A stretch of DNA of 64,000 nt from Sebastes aleutianus (taxonomy: Eukaryota > Chordata > Actinopteri > Perciformes > Sebastidae). The position numbers were made by a program, and so were the translations under genes. Below, one piece after another: positions 33,617-44,474 of this stretch (positions are counted from its first letter, which is position 1; the number at the start of each line of letters is the position of its first letter). The stretch lies in the NCBI GenBank assembly GCA_916700875.1, contig CAKAKS010000039.1, positions 12,344,544 to 12,408,543 on the forward strand, given 5' to 3'. The notes below the pieces were generated by a model. It searched no databases, had not been told where the DNA came from, and worked only from the letters and a program-made list of their open reading frames with translations.

Positions 33617-34424
33617 AAAGTGCATAGTATGTGGATTTTGTGTAGATGTAGAGACCTCAGCTAATTGGACGTACTCAACCGCCCCACAATGCATGTCTTC
33701 AGACTGAGCAACAAGGCAGACGGTTAAAATAATTAATTGTTTGATAAAATAATCACTAATTATGGTGGGTGATGTGACATACAGTCCTTGACGCTGATGC
33801 TGAGAAGGACAGAGAGCTCCGCAACTGCAACTCCCAAAGATGGCAAAAAAAAACATGGTAAACTACAATTTGAGACAAATGCTGTGTTAAAATCTGGATA
33901 TTTTGACTCTTTGTTGTTGTTAAACTTCACAGAACTTCCTCTGTTTGGGGAATAAGAGTCCGTTATTATCCAGAGTAAAGGAAGAGAGGCCTGAGGGGCC
34001 GGATACGGAGCTGAAGTCCAGACTGAGGTCATTAATACAGCACAGAAAGAAAGACCCTGACTGGAGCAGGGTCAGATGTTCAGATCCCACTGGGGCCAAT
34101 ATCCTGATCCCACACAGCACGCCGAGTCGCACATCCACTGATAATGACCGCCGGTTGGTGACGGGACTTTAACGCACTTTTAAACTGGGGTCTGTTGCTC
34201 ATTAGTGCTGCAGTACGGCGGCTCTCTGCTCAAAGTACCGTAGTTTTTTGTGAAGCCAACTGTCTTCATTGCGAATGCTTGTTAAATACTCATTGTTTTA
34301 CTTTAATTAGGTTTAAATAATCTTAATAATTAAACCATGCTGACTGCCTGTTTACCCCCACACTACATGTTATCAGCCAGTGAAATGTTAATAACATGTT
34401 ATTTTTATTCGGTTTTCTTGCTTC
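33617..34424 (+). repeat. Element X, copy 1 (~800 bp)
   Basis: From aaagtgcatagtatgtgg to ttatttttattcggt this block is present, inverted and highly similar, at 54907-55687. Shared landmarks are atgcatgtcttcagactg, agtccttgacgctgatgc, cctgaggggccggatacgg and aaccatgctgactgcctg. It has no long open frame. In both places it is joined to R-family sequence. Confidence 0.82.
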
Positions 34425-34632
34425 TCTCTCTCTCTCTCACCCAGAGCCTGGTTCTGACCAAGGTTTCTACACATTAAAGAGAAAGTTTTTCTTGCCACTG
34501 TCGCATAACAATGCATGCTCATGGGGGATCTCTTGTTGGGTCTCTAGATTATAGAGTACGGTCTAGACCTGCTCTATATAAAAAGTGTCTTGAGAAAAGT
34601 TCTGTTATGATTTGACGCTGTATAAAAAAACT
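34425..34632 (+). mobile_element. L2-type LINE 3' UTR fragment
   Basis: The words tctctctctctctctc, ttgttgggtctctag, tagacctgctctatat, aagtgtcttgagaaaagttc and gtgatttgacgctgtata-like text align with the last ~200 bp of the L2 at 57554-59626. It lacks coding sequence and the pentanucleotide tail. Confidence 0.82.
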
Positions 34633-34635
34633 TTT

Positions 34636-35330
34636 TTTACTTACGCAACAAAAGTACTTGGTTAGGTTTATGAAAATATTGTGGTTTGGGTTAAAATTAG
34701 GGCTATCAATTTATTAAACTATTTAATCACAATTAATCTCATGATCGTCCATAGTTAATCACAATTAATAACAAAGTAATCACACATTTTGTATCTGTTC
34801 AAAATGTACCTTAAAGGGAGATTTGTCAAATATTTGATGCTCTTATCAACATGGGAGTGGGAGAATATGCTGCTTTATGTAAATGTATGTATATATTTAT
34901 TATTGGAAATCAATTAACAACACAAAACAATGACAAATATTGTCCAGAAACCCTCACAGGTACTGCATTTAGCATACAAAATATGCTCAAATCATAACAT
35001 GGCAAACTGCAGCCCAACAGCCAACAACAGCTGTCAGTGTGTCAGTGCCTTTTCACATGTTATTTGTACGCCGCTTTTCACGTGTCAGTTTTTTACGCCA
35101 CGCAAACGTCTGCAGTTAGGTTTAAGCAAGAAAACCACTTAGTTAGGTTAAGGGAAAACGTCGTAGTTAGGCTTAAAATAAGTAAACCAGGTAAAACATG
35201 TACGGAAACAATTGCGGAAAACACGTCACAAACGTCAATAAAAAGCATGTGACAAAAGTCACTAACGTAACTTACAAAACAAAACACTGGTCAACAACGG
35301 TCTCCTGGTTAAAAGTCCTTTCTGTTGGAC
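34636..35330 (+). repeat. R-family core, interrupted by a Q fragment
   Basis: R words (acttggttaggttta, gtggtttgggttaaaa) stop at about 34692. A truncated Q element follows to about 35047, after which R-like words resume (acttagttaggttaaggg, acggtctcctggttaaaag). Confidence 0.62.
34693..35047 (+). mobile_element. Q-family fragment
   Basis: It starts attagggctatcaattt and includes ttgtcaaatatttgatgc, atcaacatgggagtgg, caaacaatgacaaatattg-like and catggcaaactgcag words, ending gctgtcagtgtgtcagtg. It corresponds to the opposite strand of the copy at 15700-16032. The remainder of Q is missing. Confidence 0.72.
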
Positions 35331-36464
35331 CCCATTGCACGCTAAATGCATTGCGCATTATTGTGGCATTTCTACACCTTTTCTAGCGAATGGGCTTATA
35401 ATCCAATAACATAGGCCTACTGGGTATGATGGATAAAATACAATGAGTAAAGTAAAGGATCTTCCTCCACGGCTGGTGTTAATGCTGCTGGGACAGACAG
35501 CTCTTCAAAGTATTAAATCTGAATTGTGACACAGTTGGCTCGCCTGTTCCAGTTTAATAACCGTAGAAATAATCTATTCTGATTAAATCAGTTTCATTAA
35601 TCAAACAGATTGTTTCAGTATGAAGCTGAGCCAGTAATGACGCCAGCAGCTCGCTGCAGGTTCATCAGGCACATCCTTGTCAGAGGTGATGCGTTGCACA
35701 GCTGGATTTGGTCATTCTGTGTGATTAGTGACTGTGCAGCATGTAAACAGGACACATTATCCCTTCATCTCATTTACTGCTCATATAAATACTGACTGGG
35801 AATTGTGCCGTGGCTTGATTTCATTTGGAAAGGAGAAGAAATACCGGCTCATGTAACGCAATGTCTGTTTCATCTCTTGTTCAGCCGACAGTATGAACAC
35901 GATGTACTCTGCTACAGCTTTCAGTCCAATTTTCATCCTCTACATCCATCCCACATGAGAGACGTCAGCCTTTAACACTTCTTTCAAACAAACACCCTCT
36001 TTCCAGAGTGGCACCACTTTGAAATTCAACAATCGTCCGAGGTGAAACCCATCACCTGTTTCTGCAGCCACATGATTAGTAGAGAAGAGGAGCTGTTTTT
36101 AAAACTGGAAAACTCTCCCGACCCCTCCACCTCCGTAGAAAGCTTCTTCAGAGAGTCATTCTGTCAGAGAAGCACTTACTGTGGCTGAAGAAGATGAGGC
36201 AGGATGAGGTGTTAAACAACACAGTAAATTACAGATGTCACACAGTGACCTCAGAGAGCTCTGACGCCAGCGGAGGATCAAACGCTGCACTCTACTCCTC
36301 TTACAGCTGTCGGCAGGTTCAGCAAGTGATCCAACTCTGATGGATTTTACGTCTTCAAGTTATGAGGTGATAAAACTGCACCGAAAACCAGCCAAAATCA
36401 CAAGAGAAAAAAAATTATTTCAACAAAATGTTTTGATTTTACACTTACTTTAATGCCTATTATA
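35331..36464. other. No gene recognised
   Basis: Unique-looking sequence with short frames only. Confidence 0.4.
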
Positions 36465-37120
36465 CACACTACACGAGAATCCATCTGATTCTGATTCCTC
36501 CTGACGATCGTCAGCAAAGCCCTGATGTTGGATGTATCTAAGGATTATCTTTCCAGATGTTCCTGTGGTATGAGGTATGTCAAGAGTTTTTTTTTTTACA
36601 TTCCCCGATCGCACCGATTTCAAATGTTAAATATTAAATATGTTCAGTATTTACGATGGGATATCCTGTTGTGTGTGGGGAACCCCGAGGACAGCTGATG
36701 ACGCAGTCACGTGGGAAAGAACGATAGCCAATAGAGAACCAAGCTGACTGATTAGTGTTTATTTAATCTGTCTCCATGACTTCATCCATCCATCCTTCGG
36801 GAATTTTCAGTCCAAAGTAAAAACTAACATCACCAATTCTTCCTGCCCGTCGTCCGTCATGTTTGTTTACACTAAAGTCACGCTTGATCGCCAGATATTT
36901 TGTGAGATTTCTGTTTTTTTTTAGTGGGGACTCTTGTTGTTGATGAATGAATCTGTTTGTGTGTGATGTGCTGTTTTGGCCAAATCGTTGCTCTCCACAC
37001 ACTATAGGAACAAAACTGTTAAATTTATCATAACAATGTTTGCCCTGTAAAAATGATTGTGTAATAAATGATGATAATCCTGTGAGAACATGAGAATTTG
37101 TGCATGCAACAAGCCATCTT
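36465..37120 (+). repeat. S-family dispersed repeat, copy 2
   Basis: It starts cacactacacgagaatcc and contains tcctcctgacgatcgtc, gggatatcctgttgtgtg, gatgacgcagtcacgtgg and ccacacactataggaac. It extends further than copy 1 and aligns with nearly the whole of the inverted copy at 40190-41037. Confidence 0.72.
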
Positions 37121-37801
37121 ATCATTATTAGTTCAGGCAGGATTTTTGCTCTGATTTAGATTAGGGGTATTCAGATGTTTCTGGGTTATTTATTAAAATC
37201 TTGTGATGCAGCTACAGTCAGGAAGTAACTGAAAATAGCACCACTTTTCTTACCATCTATCACCATCTGTATCCTCATTAAAACCACTTTTTGGTGTCCT
37301 CTGTAAACTCTGTCATATTGCTTCTGAGTGGTGATGACATGATGACGGCGCAGCCTCATCACGCTGCATCAGACTCTCTTCTTTGATCCTTCACCAAACC
37401 ATTGTGAGGAAGACATTTCTCCCCATTTCTATGATTTTTAGCAGCGCTGAACTGCAGCTTCCTCTAAAATATTCACTGTGGTTCTTATTTTTCAACCTGG
37501 TTTTCCTCCTGCTGAGGCATCCTGCGGTGGTTCTGCACTGAACCACATCATCCGAATCACCACTGACCCCGATAACCCTGTTTTCCCAACGGAGAGAGCA
37601 CTGCTCTTTTTGTTTTAATGTCTTTGAAGTCGAATAAGAACTTGGAGACATGCCACAAACTTTAAACAATCTCAAGAAAATACGTGGAGTAAATGTAAAA
37701 TATTAAACTGCAGTGTTCATTTTAAAAGTCTGTTTATTTACGATGGTCATTATTCCTCTTTCTCCCAGGAAACCAAAACTACAGCGTCTCCCCTGTTCCT
37801 A
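37121..37801. other. No gene recognised
   Basis: The minus-strand frame at 37391-37675 (94 residues) has no motif that I recognise. Confidence 0.4.
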
Positions 37802-38049
37802 GGAAAAGCAGCAGTAGTAGTAGTTGTAGTAGTAGTAGCAGAAGGAGCAGCAGCAGCAGTAGTATTAGTAGTAGTAGCAGTAGCAGTAGTAATAGTAGTA
37901 GTAGTAGTAGCAGTAGCAGTAGTAGTAGTAGTAGTAGTAGTAGCAGTAGAGGCATTAGGAACAGCAGCAGCAGCAGTAATAGTAGTAGTAGTAGTAGCAG
38001 AAGTAGTAGTAGTAGTAATAGTAGTAGTAGCAGAAGGAGCAGCAGCAGC

Positions 38050-38081
<32 letters not shown>

Positions 38082-38136
38082 CAGCAGTAGAGGCATTAGG
38101 AACAGCAGCAGCAGCAGTAGTAGTAGTAGCAGCAGC

Positions 38137-38168
<32 letters not shown>

Positions 38169-38364
38169 CAGCAGTAGAGGCATTAGGAACAGCAGCAGCA
38201 GTAGTAGTAGTAGTAGCAGCAGTAGTAGTAGTAGTAGTAGTAGTAGCAGCAGTAGAGGCATTAGGAACAGCAGCAGCAGCAGTAGTAGTAATAGTAGTAG
38301 TAGTAGCAGCAGCAGTAGTAGTACTAGTTGTAGTAGTAGTAGTAGCAGAAGGAGCAGCAGCAGC

Positions 38365-38399
<35 letters not shown>

Positions 38400-38549
38400 A
38401 GGCATTAGGAACAGCAGCAGCAGTAGTAGTAGTAGTAGTAGCAGTAGCAGTAGTAGTAGCAGCAGCAGTAATAGTACTAGTTGTAGTAGTAGTAGTAGTA
38501 GTAGTAGCAGAAGGAGCAGCAGCAGCAGTAGTAGTAGCAGTAGTAGCTA
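37802..38549 (+). repeat. 750-bp AGT/AGC trinucleotide array with higher-order units
   Basis: The array is nearly pure AGY triplets on the plus strand. The marker agaggcattaggaacagcag interrupts it at about 37948, 38089, 38176, 38254 and 38398 (spacing 141, 87, 78, 144). A second marker, agaaggagcagcagcagc, recurs near 37839, 38033, 38346 and 38510. So it amplified in larger blocks. The minus-strand 208-residue poly-Leu frame is open only because CTA and CTG both encode Leu. Confidence 0.95.
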
Positions 38550-38570
38550 GAACCTTTAAAACTGTAAGTC

Positions 38571-38774
38571 AGTGCGGCTGGTTAGCTCAGTCGGTAGAGC
38601 GAGCGCACATGTATGGCCAAGGCGTTGTCCTAGCAGCGGTGGACCCGGGTTCGAATCCGGCCTGTGGTCCTTTCCGCATGTCAATTCTCTCTCTCCCCCT
38701 TTCAACACTCTATCCACTGTCCTATCAATAAAAATGCTTAAAAATGCCCCCAAAAAATAACTTTAAAAAAAAAC
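38571..38774 (+). mobile_element. tRNA-derived SINE with 9-bp target duplication
   Basis: The head has an A box (TAGCTCAGTCGGTAGAGC) and a perfect B box (GGTTCGAATCC), so it looks like a tRNA 5' portion. It then passes into a non-tRNA body (ccgcatgtcaattctctc, ccactgtcctatcaataaa) and an A-rich tail. Direct repeats CTGTAAGTC at 38562-38570 and 38775-38783 bracket it. It is not a functional tRNA gene: the segment between the boxes is too long and there is no acceptor-stem partner. The body matches a percomorph SINE that I recall. Confidence 0.92.
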
Positions 38775-38783
38775 CTGTAAGTC

Positions 38784-39625
38784 GCTAGACAGAATATAGT
38801 AGATAGAGTTACTCTATAGAGATTTTATTTTGATACAGTCCCTCCTTAGTGCCCTGTTAACATAGAGTGAGAGTTGGGGGCTTTTATTTTGAAAAAAAGA
38901 CCCATCCTGAGCTTCCTGTTGAGAAACAATTACTCTATGGGGCTTTTATTTTGAAGGGGGGGTGTATGATAGGAAAGCTATTTCTGATTCTTACATTGAG
39001 TTTCTTCAAAAGTTTCCATTTAAGGCCTCTTGTTGTAACAGCATCCTGTGTGACCTTTGACCTCCTCCGTTATAATGTTGTTGAAAGACACACTGAAGCT
39101 CTTCTAGTCGCCGCAGAGAACCTGAGAGTGAGCTAAGTGATTAAAATGTAAATTAAAACGAATAAAAACGAGCTGTTTTCACCGTTTGGTTGTCTGTAAT
39201 CATCTCTTCTCTTCCCACAGGAGCCTCATAAATAAACATTTATTCTGAAGAACAGCAAACTCTTAATTAACTGAAGTAATTAGCAGAATGAGTACTCGTT
39301 AAGCTTCAAAGGTAACGCTCTACATTAGCATGTTGAGCTGTCAGAGCGACGGTGGCATTTCCTCCAGAAACTAACCGCTGGCTGCTGAAGACGACGCTCA
39401 TCAGGGTTTTAACTCTTTTCATTAGTTCACAGCTCAGATGTTGATCCTGTTTCAGCCTCTCTGCACTTCTCTTTGCTCTTTTAAGATGAGAGATGAAAAA
39501 TTAGTATTATTTTCTGCATGAAATATTAATGCCAGCAGCAGTTTGGGGGCGGAGCAGAGCTCAATATAAACTTTATTATTAATTCTATGAGACGTGTTGT
39601 GTATTTTAAAATGCAGCATTGATCA
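38784..39625. other. No gene recognised
   Basis: A duplicated ttttattttgaa motif (38824, 38881, 38946) and a strong acceptor-like tctcttctcttcccacag ending at 39221 are the only notable points. The frame after that acceptor closes within five codons. Confidence 0.4.
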
Positions 39626-40012
39626 CAAACCAAAGTTCAAGGCTCTTTATTTGTCATTTGTCACTTCCAGCAAAGCCGTCATTGGCAATGAAAATCTTTG
39701 GTCTCAGGTTCCTTCAACAATGCTCATAAAATATGTATACATAGAAAGGGAAATCACACAAGTAAAAGTAAACTCAGAATGATAATCTAAGGCATCAAAT
39801 AGTGCAGTTAAGATGAATGTAAACATAAGTTCATATCAAATAGTAATGTAAATGTAAATTTGTAATTTAGTTGAAGACAGTATTTCAGATTGGAAAACTA
39901 AATGTAAACAGGATGTAGTATGTATATGCATGATGAGAAGTAATATGTACACAGAGGTTTAGACAGGAATGTAGTGTGTATAGAGAAGTAATATATATAT
40001 ATATATATATAA
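39626..40012 (-). repeat. Possible LINE 3'-end-derived repeat with (TA)n
   Basis: The text gctctttatttgtcatttg, gcaatgaaaatctttgg and atgctcataaaatatg resembles a fish repeat that I recall. A (TA)n run closes it at about 39990-40012. Boundaries are uncertain. Confidence 0.35.
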
Positions 40013-40189
40013 TAGTTCAGAGCCATGGTTCTTGCAAGAAAACAGAACAAAGAAAATAACACTATCAAAAAACAAATAATCACAAAACAACTCTGCAGCT
40101 CAAAATGAGATCCTGCTCAGTGTCAAATTTAAAAAAAGTCACCTCTTCTACAATGAACATATATTTGGTTTTGTTCTGATCACACGTCT

Positions 40190-41037
40190 AAAGGTTGGCC
40201 CACATTAAAAGATGTTTCAAATCTTACCAGATGTGTAAAAGATTAGAGAGCCCACACAACAACATGTTGTGTTAGATTTAACAGTTTTGTTCCTATAGTG
40301 TGTGGAGAGCAACAGCACAACACACACTAACAGATTCATTCATGAACAACAAGGGTCCCCACAAAAAAAAATCTCTCACAATCAAACGTGACCAATATCA
40401 GCCTCCTCTTCAGTTTTCCCCGTGTTTCAGCCACCCGCCTGCATGCCAGCTCACTCTCCGCCGCCATTTCCTGCTCCACACACCAGCCTGCTCTAAGCCA
40501 CCGGATCATCCCTGGAACTCTCACCCTTTGCCCTGCCGGCCTGCCAACAACCATTCCCCTGAAAGACTTGAGTTTGCAGTAAAACTTCTTAAACTTCTAT
40601 CTGAGTCTGTGTGCTGCATTTGGGTCCGCATGTTGCCAAACCTAACAGTAAACAAACATGGCGGACGACTGGCAGGAAGAATTAGCGATGTTAGTTTTTA
40701 CTTTTTGCTTAAAATTGACGAAGGATGGATGTATGGATGAAGAGACACGTTAAATAAACACTCCATGCTCCTCCATTTCTGAGCTCCATCTTACTACTAT
40801 CATGACGGCGGTTGTCCTTCCTTCTTCAGTCAGCTTGGTTCTCTATTGGCTATCGTTCTTTCCCACGTGACTGCGTCATCGGCTGTCCTCGGGGCTCTTA
40901 ACAGACCTCACACCACAGGAACATCTGGAAAGATCATCTTTAGAACCATCAAACAATCAGGTCTTTGCTGACGATCATCAGGAGGAATCAAACCTAAAAT
41001 CAGCTTGATTCTCGTGTAGTGTGTACCGGATATTAGT
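40190..41037 (-). repeat. S-family dispersed repeat, copy 3, with an LTR-like insert
   Basis: Read on the minus strand, it starts cacactacacgagaatc (about 41026) and follows copies 1 and 2 through gatagccaatagagaacc and ccacacactataggaac. Relative to copy 2 it carries about 250 extra bases at 40393-40645. Confidence 0.72.
40393..40645 (+). mobile_element. LTR 3'-end-like insert within the S-family copy
   Basis: The segment breaks the match between S copies 2 and 3. Its right part (gagtctgtgtgctgcatttg, then ggtccgc and cctaaca) resembles the U5 end of the solo LTR at 299-816 (tgtgtctgcatctgggtcc to ctcaca). No clean target duplication was found, so it may be a truncated or rearranged copy. 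Confidence 0.45.
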
Positions 41038-41654
41038 ACATCTCATTAGTACATGACAGGATGAACTCCTGCTCATTTATGTACTGGTTGAAGCACTGAG
41101 AGACAAACTTTACAGGAAAACTTCCACCAGCAAGTTGCTTCAGTTTTTGACACAACGACCAGTATTGTATTATCCTCTCTGTGAAGTAATAAATCATACA
41201 GCTCAGGAGGTTTATTTAGGCCTACAGACTGTGTTCTGTACTATACAATTCAGCACTGACAGGTTATGAAAAATGAACTCCAGCTGGAGGCTGAAAAAAC
41301 AAGATTTCATTAAAGCTAACTGAAAACATAAAGAGACGACGGCCTCTATGAGGACCAGGTTTCCCTGGAAACTGAACAAGACCGGTTTGGAGATTCAGTA
41401 AAAAACATGTCTCCTTAATCAGAGTTATATGAGAAAAATACATAGTACGTCTCTCTATAATCAAGTTCAACAGCCGTCCAGCTGAGTCAGAAACAGCTCT
41501 GTATATAAAAAACACATCAGAGTTCAGAGGGCTCATTATGTTACTGCAAACAAGAACAGAAGAATAGAAGAGTGGAGCCAGAAGTTACTGGAACTAAGGT
41601 TTGTGGGAACCATAAACTTGATATGATGTGATTCAGGAGAAAAATATGTTCTGG
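41038..41654. other. No gene recognised
   Basis: Unique-looking sequence with short minus-strand frames lacking motifs. Confidence 0.4.
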
Positions 41655-42262
41655 CCGTTCTTGGAACCTGCCAAAATAAAAACTGACTATAATATTAAAA
41701 ATATATGTAGCCATTAAATAATTGATAAAATGTGACATAAATTGATTTTTCTGTTTTAATTTGGTTCTTTATTTATTTATATTTGTATTGATTCCCTTAT
41801 TTTTTTTAACTTTTATTTATTCATGTATCTATTTATTATTCATTTTCAAATGTATTTATTTATTTTTCCATTTGTTTTTTTAATTTTTTTATGCATTTAT
41901 CTTTTATTTATTTCACATTTATTTTTGAATGTAAGGGGAAAAACATGCATAAATAAATAAATACATGCATAAATAGATACATTAATACATACATTTAAAG
42001 ATAAATATTAAATAAATAAATACAAAATAAATTTTAAAATAAATAAGAATAAATAAATAAATTTAAAAATGAATACAAATGAATACATAAACAAATAAAA
42101 GGAAAAATTAAACAGAAGAGTAAATAAATAAGCATGCAATTTTATCAATTAATTACTGGCTACATTTCTTTTTTATATTCTTTTTGCTACATTTAATGAC
42201 ATATTTATTTATTGAGTCATTTATTTATTTATTAATTTTTATTTTGGCAGGTTCCGTCCTGG
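41655..42262. mobile_element. T-family palindromic AT-rich element, large copy with degraded ends
   Basis: The left end contains ttggaacctgccaaaat and the right end its inverse attttggcaggttccg. Both halves are built from taaataaat words with inverted partners such as ttgataaaatgtgacat and tttatcaattaattac. The whole block can fold on itself. The terminal TGGAGGA is degraded here. Confidence 0.78.
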
Positions 42263-42453
42263 CTGTTTTTTCTTTCTCTACTTTCTTTTATTGGAGTTGA
42301 GAGTGGATCTATTTGTGCTGCTGGACATCGATGCCTTCAGGAACACCACACACAGGCTGATTGGATTTTTAATCTAAACTCTGTTGTCTAATGGGATGGA
42401 GGTTAATGTGAATAATTCTCACTGAGGTAACCTGCTAAAAGTTTAAAAGGTTT

Positions 42454-42471
42454 AACACACACACACACACA

Positions 42472-42519
<48 letters not shown>
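42454..42519 (+). repeat. (CA)n microsatellite
   Basis: About 66 bp of AC repeat with a single T interruption. Confidence 0.97.
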
Positions 42520-42520
<1 letters not shown>

Positions 42521-42976
42521 CTCTGTCTTTGGAGTGTAATTTTAACTTGCTTTTCTACTTGTGGCTGAAGACAGATCTGGGTCCTGTTATTTCGTTGTGT
42601 TGCAGCACAGTGGGTATAGTTTTACCCAGAATTAGATTAAAATGGGCAAATGAAAAATAAAAAAGGAAACCATTATTATATTTTAGTACTCAGGATAATT
42701 AGGCTATGATTAAATATTAAGAAAAAAGAAAGGGGAAATAAATTGATATATGTAAAATAGCAATTTTAAAATGAAAAGTGAAAATCCTGAGAGGAATGGC
42801 GTCTTACAGGCAGACGTTTACGCCTCAGAACCGGCGTCCAGCCATCTCCCAGTGTGGATTTGCATTGCAGCATTTTCTGAACCCAGAAAATGAAATTAGA
42901 TTTCATATTAAACCATATTAAACCCGGAAGGCCCCGGCTGCACAATATGAACCAGAGTCCAGGAGGATACAGAGCA

Positions 42977-43009
42977 CCGGGCTGTGGCTCAGGAGGCAGA
43001 GCGGCCGTC
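42977..43009 (+). repeat. Possible tRNA-SINE head fragment
   Basis: The text gggctgtggctcaggaggca followed by gagcggccgtcc contains an A-box-like TGGCTCAGGAGG and resembles the head of another fish tRNA-derived SINE that I recall. It breaks off exactly where the hairpin MITE begins. Confidence 0.35.
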
Positions 43010-43205
43010 CACTTGAATAAACTTATTTTTAGTAAGGACGTGCAAAAAGCGTAAATGTGTTATCAATCAAATATATATACTGTATACATATATAATTGAT
43101 AACTCATTTCACCAAATTTCTTTTTGGTAAGGGCGTGCAAAAAGCCTAAAATAACACATTTTAGGCTTTTTGCACTCCCTTACAAAAAAGAAGTTTATTC
43201 AAGTG
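43010..43205. mobile_element. Hairpin MITE with nested internal hairpin
   Basis: CACTTGAATAAACTT at the left and AAGTTTATTCAAGTG at the right are exact inverted ends, followed inward by inverted gtgcaaaaagc words. Inside, 43118-43152 (ttctttttggtaaggg, then cgtgcaaaaagcctaaa) pairs almost perfectly with 43160-43192. The right half is therefore a second hairpin. It is 196 bp and non-coding. Confidence 0.82.
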
Positions 43206-43805
43206 TGCTATTAGTATACTTCTTTTAAACTTAAAATAAGAGAGTATACTTTCAGTTTACTTTTTATGTACTTATCAGAGATATACTTAACAAAAGTATA
43301 CTTGGCTCATACTGACAACTATACAGAAAAGTCTAAGTTGGCTTAGATTTTAATTTAATCTTTTGATGAAGATATACTTAAGAGAATTATAAGTTAGTAT
43401 ACTTGTAGTATAAAAACTATTAAACTAGTAGTTTACTGAGAGTATACTTTAAAGTGTACTTTCATAAACTAAAAAATGGGCTACCAGTATAAAACTAGTA
43501 AACTATCAATACAATACTTACACTTAAAGTATACTTTTATAAACTAAATTAGTCCCAAGAAGTAGTACACTTACAAGTATAAAACTAGTAAACTATCCTG
43601 TATACTTAAAGTATAGTTGCAGTACAAAATAAGACTTAAATGTAAACTAGTTGTGTACTCAAAGTTTACTATTCTTACACTTAAAGTATACTTTTATAAA
43701 CTAAAAAGTGGGCCAATTTAGTCCCAAGAAGTATTAAAGCAGTATGCTTATAAGTATACTACTAGTACATTGATATTAGTATACTTACTACATAAAGTAT
43801 ACTTG
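43206..43805 (+). repeat. TATACTT-rich degenerate repeat array
   Basis: Words such as aaagtatacttttataaact, aaactagtaaactat and aatttagtcccaagaagta recur several times at irregular spacing. Short related stretches lie at 49460-49515 and 49610-49675. Confidence 0.7.
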
Positions 43806-43814
43806 GGAGACATC

Positions 43815-43930
43815 ATGGTTGGGATAAAAATACATATGTAAACAACATAAGTACGGAAAATACGTCACAAACTTACCTTAAAAATAACTCAACAACACTT
43901 TGGGACACAAACAGCAGTCTTATGGCATTT
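43815..43930 (+). repeat. R-family fragment
   Basis: Diverged R words gtacggaaaatacgtcacaa and gggacacaaacagcagtc. Confidence 0.5.
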
Positions 43931-44079
43931 TTTTAATATGGTCCGATATTCTTTTTATATATTTTCCCATGTATTCTCTTGTAACGTTAATCTATTCTAC
44001 GTTGTGTTTTTATTTTTTATTTTTTTCATTAGCCTACCTCATTATATATGAGTAGCAATCTGACATTAGAATGGACACT

Positions 44080-44112
44080 GACAGGACGGATCATTTAATG
44101 ATCCGTCCTGTC
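44080..44112. repeat. Perfect 33-bp palindrome
   Basis: GACAGGACGGATCATT and its exact reverse complement AATGATCCGTCCTGTC are separated by a single T. Confidence 0.95.
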
Positions 44113-44474
44113 CCTAAAGCAGTGTGTCTGTCCATGAATCTGTGGGTGTAAATGTTGGAAGAGGAGCCAAATGGTTTTAGTGGCCAACTGAGTAAAGTTT
44201 GGCCTTTTGTGAAGCATCAATCAGGCTGAAAATAAGGCGACTGCCAAGTGGAGCCGGCCGAGGCACCAAACTCACTGAGAAAGAAAAGAACTTGGCATGA
44301 TGGAGGTGGACTCTGAAGCCGGGAACACAGCACACATTATGAAGACTGATTATAATGGCAGTGTGACAGCCACAGATTTCAACAGCACAGGTGTGCGTAT
44401 GATTCAGTTTCACATCTTCTCTCCTGAGTATCAATGATTTGATATGTACAGCAAATTTATGACAGAAATCTGTA

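Noticed and set aside
37779..38405. Poly-leucine 208-residue open frame on the minus strand
   Set aside because: It is the AGT/AGC array read in reverse; CTA and CTG both encode Leu, so the frame stays open without selection.
38571..38660. tRNA gene
   Set aside because: A and B boxes are present but the segment continues into a SINE body with A-rich tail and target duplications, and no acceptor stem closes.
39205..39250. Strong splice acceptor at 39221 as the start of a coding exon
   Set aside because: The following frames close within a few codons; without transcript data there is nothing to annotate.
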